A DNA stretch of 11,558 nucleotides, from assembly GCA_900549845.1 (NCBI GenBank), contig URPT01000041.1, positions 1 to 11,558 of the forward strand. The letters run 5' to 3'. Source of the DNA: an uncultured Veillonella sp. GTDB lineage: Bacteria; Bacillota; Negativicutes; Veillonellales; Veillonellaceae. The translations under genes and the position numbers were made by a program. Below, one piece after another: positions 6,719 through 11,558 of the stretch. The notes beneath the pieces were generated by a model. It saw only the letters and a program-made list of their open reading frames with translations. It did not search any database and was not told the DNA's origin. How positions within the stretch are numbered: the first letter of the stretch is position 1; every line of letters starts with the position of its first letter.

Positions 6719-7459
6719 ATGATTCAACTCGAGAAAATCTGTAAACAATATACGAACCACAATCATACGGTCCATGCCGTTGATAACGTATCCTTTTCCG
6801 TGGCTCCCAATGAACGAGTAGGCATTGCAGGTGGCAGTGGTTCTGGTAAAAGTACTCTCCTTAGACTGATTGCTATGTTAGAAAAACCTACCTCTGGGAG
6901 TCTGCGACTCTTTGGTGAAGACGTAACATCCATTCAAAACCATACAGAAATATATCGTTCCATGCAGATGATGTTTCAAAATCCCTTGGCGGTGATTCCT
7001 CCAAGGATGAACTTAGAAGCATTTCTCTTAGAGCCGTATATTAACTATGGTCTCATGGATATAGCGGCAGCAAAGGACGATATCCGCAAATGGATACAAC
7101 GGGTAGATTTACCGGAACATACGGTTTATAAATACCCTCACGAAGTCAGTGGTGGTCAACTACAACGTGTTGTATTAGCACGGATCATGCTGATGAATCC
7201 TAAATTAGTACTCTTTGATGAACCTGCATCGGCCCTTGATGCGGTAAATCAAAAGTTGGTGCTAGACCTCCTACAAAAACTATATACGGAACAACCCTTC
7301 GGCTACGTATTCGTCAGCCATGACATCGGACTATTACAAGCCGTAACAGACCGAATCATCGTCATGAAAGACGGACAAATCGTAGAAACCATCGAATCAA
7401 AACGACTCAAAGAAGCGGTACATCCATATACACAAGCACTTGTGGAAGCGAGTGTGTAA
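6719..7459 (+). CDS. ABC transporter ATPase 2 (NikE type)
   Basis: This second nucleotide-binding subunit has 246 residues. Motifs are Walker A GGSGSGKST (38-46), Q-loop MMFQNP (84-89), signature VSGGQLQR (143-150), Walker B LVLFDEP (163-169, catalytic E168), SALD D-loop and H-loop H201 (SHD). It ends with HPYTQALVEAS (235-245), the start of the segment that in longer Opp/Dpp ATPases continues into an extra C-terminal domain; here the protein stops, as in NikE. A single base separates it from the preceding gene, so translation is probably coupled. It is the last gene of the operon, and a strong terminator begins 10 bp downstream. Both ATP sites look intact, so the importer should be functional. 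Confidence 0.9.
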   Translation: MIQLEKICKQYTNHNHTVHAVDNVSFSVAPNERVGIAGGSGSGKSTLLRLIAMLEKPTSGSLRLFGEDVTSIQNHTEIYRSMQMMFQNPLAVIPPRMNLEAFLLEPYINYGLMDIAAAKDDIRKWIQRVDLPEHTVYKYPHEVSGGQLQRVVLARIMLMNPKLVLFDEPASALDAVNQKLVLDLLQKLYTEQPFGYVFVSHDIGLLQAVTDRIIVMKDGQIVETIESKRLKEAVHPYTQALVEASV

Positions 7460-7468
7460 AAAGAAAGA

Positions 7469-7493
7469 GCCCCTGTTTGAACAGGGGCCTTTT
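7469..7493 (+). terminator. Rho-independent terminator of the transporter operon
   Basis: The perfect 8-bp stem GCCCCTGT/ACAGGGGC with a TTGA loop is followed by CTTTT. It lies just after the stop codon of ATPase 2. Confidence 0.9.
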
Positions 7494-7637
7494 GCTATAT
7501 ATTTATTATTTAAGTACGTAAGTGATGGTAAAGCAATTGAAATAACTTATATAAGAAGTCAAAATATTTTGTTACCATATGAGACTTGGCTTAATAGTTA
7601 ATTTGAAACATATAGGTTTTGTAGAAAGCATAACAGA

Positions 7638-7665
7638 TTGACATATCGCGAAATTACGATATAAT
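7638..7665 (+). promoter_or_regulatory. Consensus promoter of the arsR-family gene
   Basis: TTGACA (7638-7643) and TATAAT (7660-7665) are both perfect hexamers, 16 bp apart. Such a strong promoter usually needs repression, and an inverted repeat fills the spacer. Transcription would start near 7672, leaving a very short leader with GAGGTGA at 7673-7679. Confidence 0.8.
7643..7662. promoter_or_regulatory. Candidate ArsR operator O1
   Basis: ATATCGCGAAATTACGATAT has perfect 6-bp inverted half-sites, ATATCG and CGATAT, separated by 8 bp and lying across the promoter spacer. A second copy sits in the same position of the oxidoreductase promoter, so autoregulation by the adjacent repressor is the simplest reading. 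Confidence 0.6.
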
Positions 7666-7685
7666 CATTTTAGAGGTGACTAAAG

Positions 7686-7988
7686 ATGAATCAATTAGAG
7701 GTCTTTAAAGCACTTGCTAATGAATCACGTCTGCAGATTTTATTTTGGTTAAAGGATCCTAAACAGTACTTTACTCATCAAGAACCGGTAGACATGGTGG
7801 AAGTCGGCGTCTGTGTAGGTCAAATCCAGCTCAAATTAGGCGTTACCCAATCGACGGCATCTCAATATTTGTCTGTATTGCAAAAGGCAGATTTGGTGAT
7901 TGCTACACGAATTGGTAAATGGACCTATTACCGTCGCAACGAGGAAACCATTGCAGAGTTAGCAAAGTTGGTAGAAACTGAATTATAA
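7686..7988 (+). CDS. ArsR-family winged-helix transcriptional repressor
   Basis: This 100-residue protein is about the standard size for a dimeric ArsR/SmtB repressor. The N-terminus EVFKALANESRLQILFWL is the hallmark first helix pair. The helix-turn-helix runs over about 44-71, with the recognition segment TQSTASQYLSVLQKADLV (54-71), and the wing follows (RIGKWTYYRR, 75-84). The metal-binding ELCVC motif is not present: the place reads VEVGVCVGQ with only one cysteine, C43. The inducer is therefore probably not arsenite or cadmium bound at that site; a thiol-reactive or other small-molecule signal is possible but unproven. GAGGTGA precedes the ATG. It likely represses its own promoter and the oxidoreductase downstream, since both carry the same dyad. 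Confidence 0.88.
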   Translation: MNQLEVFKALANESRLQILFWLKDPKQYFTHQEPVDMVEVGVCVGQIQLKLGVTQSTASQYLSVLQKADLVIATRIGKWTYYRRNEETIAELAKLVETEL

Positions 7989-8005
7989 AAGAGCATGAAT
8001 ATATA

Positions 8006-8021
8006 ACACATAAGTATGTGT
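8006..8021. other. Small dyad after the arsR-family gene
   Basis: ACACATA (8006-8012) and TATGTGT (8015-8021) are perfectly complementary around AG. No T-run follows, so it is a poor terminator. Read-through from the repressor gene into the oxidoreductase cannot be excluded. Confidence 0.3.
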
Positions 8022-8048
8022 CATAGAATTACTAGTGAAATGATTGTA

Positions 8049-8131
8049 TTGGTAACATTAGTATATTGATAACACTAGTACATTGATAACACAGTTATTG
8101 ATAATACGAGTATATTGATACAATGCGTACT
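8049..8131. repeat. Five degenerate ~17-bp tandem repeats
   Basis: Units begin with TTGATA or TTGGTA at 8049, 8066, 8083, 8098 and 8115. Four are 17 bp and the third is 15 bp. A typical unit is TTGATAACACTAGTACA. Together with about 40 bp on its right, the array fills the space upstream of the oxidoreductase promoter. Function unknown; it could be an array of weak regulator sites or a decaying microsatellite-like expansion. Confidence 0.6.
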
Positions 8132-8172
8132 ATTTCGTGAGTGTGATTATATAGGATTGCTTTTTTATTCGC

Positions 8173-8200
8173 TTGATATATCGGTAATTCGCAATATGTA
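8173..8200 (+). promoter_or_regulatory. Promoter of the flavin oxidoreductase gene
   Basis: TTGATA (8173-8178) and TATGTA (8195-8200) are 16 bp apart, the same spacing as in the arsR-family promoter. 18 of 28 bases match that promoter when aligned directly. The hexamers are weaker than consensus. Transcription would start near 8207, about 70 nt before the ATG. Confidence 0.5.
8178..8197. promoter_or_regulatory. Candidate ArsR operator O2
   Basis: ATATCGGTAATTCGCAATAT matches the reverse complement of operator O1 at 16 of 20 positions. It occupies the same place relative to the -35 and -10 boxes: it starts at the last base of the -35 and ends at the third base of the -10. Confidence 0.55.
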
Positions 8201-8275
8201 AATTTGATATTGCTTTTCAGTCATCAGCCAAATTATTTAATATAGTACCTATAAAAGTAGGAGAAAGAGGCTATA

Positions 8276-9475
8276 ATGGCACAACATAACTTAACAGATA
8301 CAATTACATTCCGTCGTGGATTGACGATTCCTAACCGCATTGCCTTGGCTCCCATGCAAAGTCAATCTGCTTTAGAGGGTGGCTATGCAAGTAATGATAC
8401 GATCCGTTATTACAATCATCGTTCTAAGGCAGCAGGCCTATTGATTACTGAGTTTCATTATGTTAGTGAAAATGGTGGCCCAGCGTACATGCCTGGCTAT
8501 CCATCCCAAATGGGCATTTACTCTGATGTTCACTTAGAAGGGGCTAAGAAAATTGCACAAGCTTTAAAGAAAGACGGCAATAAAGCGGTTATGCAGATTC
8601 ATCACGGTGGTCGCATGGCGATTGGTCGCTATATTAATCATCAAGATGTAGTAGCCCCTAGCGACTTACACCGCAAGTTCCCTGTTCGTGCTCTTACTGA
8701 AAGTGAAATTGAAGAGATCATTGCAGATTTTGGTCGCGCTACAAAACGAGCTATCGAAGCTGGCTTCGATGGCGTAGAGATTCACGGTGCTAACCACTAT
8801 TTATTGCAACAATTCTTCTCTGTATTAACAAACCACCGTACAGATAAATGGGGCGGCTCTTTAGAAAATCGTATGAGATTCCCACTCGCGGTTGTGCGTG
8901 AAGTAAAACGCGTAGTAGAAGAAGCGGGCGTACAAAACTTCATCATTGGTTACCGTTTGAGCCCAGAAGAAATCCACGGTACAGATATTGGTTATACTTA
9001 TAAAGAATCCCTTCAACTCGTAGAGACTATTGTAAAAGAAGAGTTGGATTACATCCACTTATCCTTATGGGGTGGTTATGATTCTAAACCAGAAGGCGCA
9101 GATCAATCCTTTGGCTCTTTATTCAAAGCAGCTCTCGATGATGAAACAAAGCTTATTATTGTAGGCGATGTCTTCAGCGAAGAAGCAGCTCGTGATGCTG
9201 TAGAAAACTACACTGACATCATCGCAGTAGGCCGTGGCACTTTGGTGGATCCTGAATTTGGTCATAAAATTATGACTGGAAAAGGGGATACCATCGTTCA
9301 CGAAGTAACTCCGGAACATGTGCCAAATATGCACCTAACACCAGGCCTATTTGAAGCCTTCACACGTACTGACTCCTTGGGGTTGCCACCACTACCAGGT
9401 GCAGAATCCATCTATAACCAACATAGAGGTACCTACGATAACCATCCACTAGCAATTCCATATGCAGAACAATAA
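8276..9475 (+). CDS. Old Yellow Enzyme-family NADH:flavin oxidoreductase
   Basis: This cytosolic FMN-dependent ene-reductase-type enzyme has 399 residues and a single TIM-barrel domain, without the C-terminal iron-sulfur and FAD domains of the 2,4-dienoyl-CoA reductase branch. Motifs are IALAPMQS (22-29), QIHHGGR (107-113), GFDGVEIHGANHYLLQQFFS (163-182, substrate/flavin histidines H170 and H174), NHRTDKWGGSLENRMRF (186-202), and the FMN-phosphate region GDVFS (297-301) with VGRGTLVDPEF (318-328). Such enzymes reduce activated C=C bonds, quinones or nitro compounds with NAD(P)H, often in detoxification. AGGAG and GAGG sit just before the ATG. The pairing with an ArsR-type repressor and the shared operator suggest induction by a reactive compound that may itself be a substrate; this is inference. 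Confidence 0.9.
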   Translation: MAQHNLTDTITFRRGLTIPNRIALAPMQSQSALEGGYASNDTIRYYNHRSKAAGLLITEFHYVSENGGPAYMPGYPSQMGIYSDVHLEGAKKIAQALKKDGNKAVMQIHHGGRMAIGRYINHQDVVAPSDLHRKFPVRALTESEIEEIIADFGRATKRAIEAGFDGVEIHGANHYLLQQFFSVLTNHRTDKWGGSLENRMRFPLAVVREVKRVVEEAGVQNFIIGYRLSPEEIHGTDIGYTYKESLQLVETIVKEELDYIHLSLWGGYDSKPEGADQSFGSLFKAALDDETKLIIVGDVFSEEAARDAVENYTDIIAVGRGTLVDPEFGHKIMTGKGDTIVHEVTPEHVPNMHLTPGLFEAFTRTDSLGLPPLPGAESIYNQHRGTYDNHPLAIPYAEQ

Positions 9476-9580
9476 AAAGAAAACATCAACTAAATTAGTA
9501 AAAATTTTAGTTAAATAATCGAATTACAATACATAAAACTATACACCTATATATGACTTGTGAAAGCAAGTTTGTAAAAT

Positions 9581-9630
9581 AAGAGGCTGTAGCAGAATGC
9601 AATAATAACGTATTCTGCTACAGCCTCTTT
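9581..9630. terminator. Long-stem, probably bidirectional terminator
   Basis: AAGAGGCTGTAGCAGAAT (9581-9598) pairs perfectly with ATTCTGCTACAGCCTCTT (9612-9629), an 18-bp stem extendable to 20 with one G-T pair. A TTT run follows on the + strand and an A-rich stretch precedes it, so it could also work from the other side. It lies 105 bp after the oxidoreductase stop. The rest of 9476-9755 holds only an AT-rich dyad (AACTAAA 9488-9494 / TTTAGTT 9506-9512) and a weak promoter. Confidence 0.8.
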
Positions 9631-9686
9631 GCTTATTATATTTTGTTTATTACTTTTATAAATTAATTATGCTTATATATGCAGGG

Positions 9687-9715
9687 TTTTTTGTTTTTGT
9701 GTAGAAATATATAAA
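9687..9715 (+). promoter_or_regulatory. Weak candidate promoter for the nuclease gene
   Basis: TTTTTT (9687-9692), a 17-bp spacer and TATAAA (9710-9715). The -35 is poor and the region is very AT-rich, so this is a guess supported mainly by position. Confidence 0.3.
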
Positions 9716-9755
9716 TAAGATGAAGTGTGTATATTGATGTTTAGGAGGTATTGTT

Positions 9756-10832
9756 ATGGAATTCGAAGGTCTTATTAAATCACATGTGCAACGGATTAAA
9801 ACTTTAAAGAATGACATTTTGACAGAAGAGGCAACAAAGACATCCCTTATTATGCCGTTCTTTAGAATTCTTGGGTATGATGTATTTAATCCAAATGAAT
9901 TTATGCCAGAGTTTGTAGCAGATGTGGGACTTAAAAAGGGAGAAAAAGTTGATTATGCAATCAAGCTAGACAATGAGCCTGTTATCTTAGTTGAGTGCAA
10001 ATCAATTAATGAAAAACTGGAAAAACATGACTCTCAACTATACCGTTATTTCGGTACAACAACAGCTAAGTTTGCTATTCTTACAAATGGTATTATATAT
10101 AGATTCTATACAGATATTGATGAAGTTAATAAGATGGATGAAGCGCCATTTTTAGAAATTAATCTATTAGAACTACGTGATGAGCAAATTGCAAAGTTAC
10201 AGCATTTTACAAAAGAAAAATTTGATCGAGATGCTATTTATGATTCGGCAGAAGGCCTAAAAAATGAGGCTCAGATTCGACAAATTATTAAAGATGAAAT
10301 AGAAAATCCTAGTGATGAATTAGTTAAATTTATATTGGGTAAAGGTGTTTATAATCGAGTAAAAACACAGGCTGTTATTGAAAAATATACTCCTATTGTA
10401 AAAAATGCCTTTGATTATATTATAAAAGAAATGCTTAGTAAAAAGATTGAGACTGCCTTTGCAAATACTGAACCAACTGAATCAAGCACCCCTCAATCAG
10501 ACAACGAAGAAATAAATACTAATGAAGAAGTAGAAAGTAAAATTGTTACAACAGAAGAAGAACTTGAATCATATTATATTGTTAGAGCAATTCTAAGTAA
10601 GTATATAAATGTAGACCGGATTACTTATAGTGACAAAGAAAGCTACTTTGCAATTATTTTAGACGATCATATTACTAAATGGTTATGTCGTATCTATATT
10701 AAAAAGAACAAGAAATATATTGGCATTGTAGAAAATGGTGAACAAATTAAATATACAATTGAAAATATTAGTGATATCTATGGGTATGCAGATAAAATTG
10801 TTCAAAGATTGCAATTATTAGAGGTAAAATAA
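9756..10832 (+). CDS. Solitary HsdR N-terminal-type nuclease-domain protein
   Basis: The 358-residue product has, at about 1-165, the type I restriction enzyme R-subunit N-terminal fold. EEATKTSLIMPFFRILGYDV (24-43) is the typical entry helix, and the PD-(D/E)xK core reads VDYAI with D66, then ILVECKS with E80 and K82, followed by Q94 and Y96 in QLYRYF. The catalytic residues look intact. The helicase and translocase domains of a true HsdR (about 1000 residues) are absent. Residues about 225-260 are an acidic, low-complexity linker. Residues 261-350 form a second domain (YYIVRAILSKYINVDRITY, YFAIILDD, KKYIGIV, IYGYADKIV) that I recall from other stand-alone proteins of this type. AGGAGG seven bases before the ATG fixes the start. 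No methylase or specificity subunit is adjacent. The AT-rich composition suggests acquired DNA. A defence role is plausible but unproven. Confidence 0.8.
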   Translation: MEFEGLIKSHVQRIKTLKNDILTEEATKTSLIMPFFRILGYDVFNPNEFMPEFVADVGLKKGEKVDYAIKLDNEPVILVECKSINEKLEKHDSQLYRYFGTTTAKFAILTNGIIYRFYTDIDEVNKMDEAPFLEINLLELRDEQIAKLQHFTKEKFDRDAIYDSAEGLKNEAQIRQIIKDEIENPSDELVKFILGKGVYNRVKTQAVIEKYTPIVKNAFDYIIKEMLSKKIETAFANTEPTESSTPQSDNEEINTNEEVESKIVTTEEELESYYIVRAILSKYINVDRITYSDKESYFAIILDDHITKWLCRIYIKKNKKYIGIVENGEQIKYTIENISDIYGYADKIVQRLQLLEVK

Positions 10833-10882
10833 TCTATTTAAAAGTGATAGTTAGTATTGTCTTATAAGTGATGGGAGACATT

Positions 10883-11558
10883 ATGTATATAGCAGTACAA
10901 AGAATTATTTCATGTCAGAAACTATTAGAACGACATATTGATGAGTTTGAACCTTGTAAAGTAGTAGTTTCAAAAGATTTACCTATAGATATAGTGTTAG
11001 ATACAAAAATTTATTGTCATAAAGAGAATGAATATATTGTTGTTGGAGATAAGAAGACCTTTATACAACAAATTTGTATGGCAAAGTTAAATACTTATGT
11101 AGAAAAGAATACACTGTATAAAGAGGCTGTTTTGCTAATCGAAAAAGAATTAGATAATATTGTTAGAGAATTACCTTATGACTATATACGAGATAACGAG
11201 CAAAAAATAGTCTTTAGAAAATGTAATCAAGATAGTCAATTTATGACTTTAAATGAGATAGCAGTTATTGTTGAGAAGAACAATAAAATTTTACAAGGGC
11301 TGAAATTTGATGATAAACCTAGTTGGGGAGCTGACAGTAAATATACACGTGCGGGATATAGTGTTGAAAGAGGTATATATGCTGCGGATAGATTAAAGAT
11401 ATTATTTAAGATGAGTGACGAATGTGGGCGCAAGCTAAGCAATGATTTTGAAGACTATTGTTGGTTTATAGAAAATAAGCGTAGTAATGGTAAAGTATAT
11501 TATGCAAATAGACGTAGGCGACGTGACTTAGCAGCGTTAAAGTACTATGAAACTCATA
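10883..11558 (+). CDS. Unrecognised protein, partial (runs off the window)
   Basis: From the ATG at 10883, with GGGAG at 10873-10877, a frame stays open for 225 codons to the last base, with no stop in AT-rich DNA where chance stops are frequent, so it is almost certainly real. I do not recognise the family. It starts MYIAVQRIISCQKLLERHID, is rich in Lys, Glu, Ile and Tyr, and contains six cysteines at scattered positions. It has no signal peptide or membrane segment, and carries a central helical-looking region and a basic stretch of five arginines (NRRRRRDL) near residues 211-218. This suggests a soluble, perhaps nucleic-acid-binding protein. Arginine is often coded by AGA, unlike the CGT-rich genes at the left. 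It follows the nuclease-domain gene after 50 nt without a terminator, so co-transcription is likely. Confidence 0.75.
   Translation, partial: MYIAVQRIISCQKLLERHIDEFEPCKVVVSKDLPIDIVLDTKIYCHKENEYIVVGDKKTFIQQICMAKLNTYVEKNTLYKEAVLLIEKELDNIVRELPYDYIRDNEQKIVFRKCNQDSQFMTLNEIAVIVEKNNKILQGLKFDDKPSWGADSKYTRAGYSVERGIYAADRLKILFKMSDECGRKLSNDFEDYCWFIENKRSNGKVYYANRRRRRDLAALKYYETH

Noticed and set aside
7560..7571. 12-bp palindrome CAAAATATTTTG as an operator
   Set aside because: It is an AT-rich chance palindrome well upstream of the promoter, with no second copy seen nearby.
7579..7641. Small 20-codon open frame upstream of the arsR-family gene
   Set aside because: It has no ribosome binding site, runs into the -35 box of the promoter and has no recognisable character.
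8049..8131. CRISPR array
   Set aside because: The repeats are short, degenerate and directly adjacent without spacers, and there are no cas genes.
11236..11442. 68-codon minus-strand frame near the right end
   Set aside because: It lies opposite the long open + strand frame that has a ribosome binding site and continues through the window end.

Overview
The window reads as a low-to-moderate GC chromosome of the Firmicutes, most likely a Negativicutes organism such as Veillonella. This is a judgement from codon style, strong AGGAGG-type ribosome binding sites, a lipoprotein-type solute-binding protein and overall protein character; no rRNA or marker gene is present to prove it. All recognised genes lie on the + strand.

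Layout. (1) Bases 1-27 may be the last codons of an upstream gene. (2) 235-993 is a short-chain dehydrogenase with its own extended -10 promoter. (3) 1151-2379 holds two tandem paralogous exported proteins with a DUF4367-like domain. They have a near-consensus promoter, and downstream lie a folded RNA-like segment and a strong terminator. (4) 2611-7459 is a complete five-gene ABC importer of the nickel/metallophore/peptide class (two permeases, a binding lipoprotein, two ATPases). It has overlapping or nearly abutting genes, two Fur-box-like sites around the promoter and a terminator after the last gene, so it is probably a metal-repressed metal or metal-chelate uptake operon. (5) 7638-9475 is an ArsR-family repressor followed by an Old Yellow Enzyme-type flavin oxidoreductase. 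Both promoters carry a matching 20-bp dyad in the -35/-10 spacer with identical geometry, pointing to one repressor controlling itself and the oxidoreductase. Five degenerate ~17-bp repeats lie between the two genes. (6) A long perfect stem (9581-9630) ends this block. (7) 9756 to the window end is visibly more AT-rich. It holds a solitary protein with a type I restriction HsdR N-terminal nuclease domain and an unrecognised reading frame that runs off the window. This looks like accessory DNA.

How they work together: the importer is self-sufficient (binding, translocation, energy). The ArsR/oxidoreductase pair looks like a small stress or electrophile-response unit. The last two genes look co-transcribed and may be part of a defence or restriction-like locus cut by the window edge. 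The best candidates for something undescribed are the twin-operator ArsR/OYE circuit and the solitary nuclease plus unknown partner.
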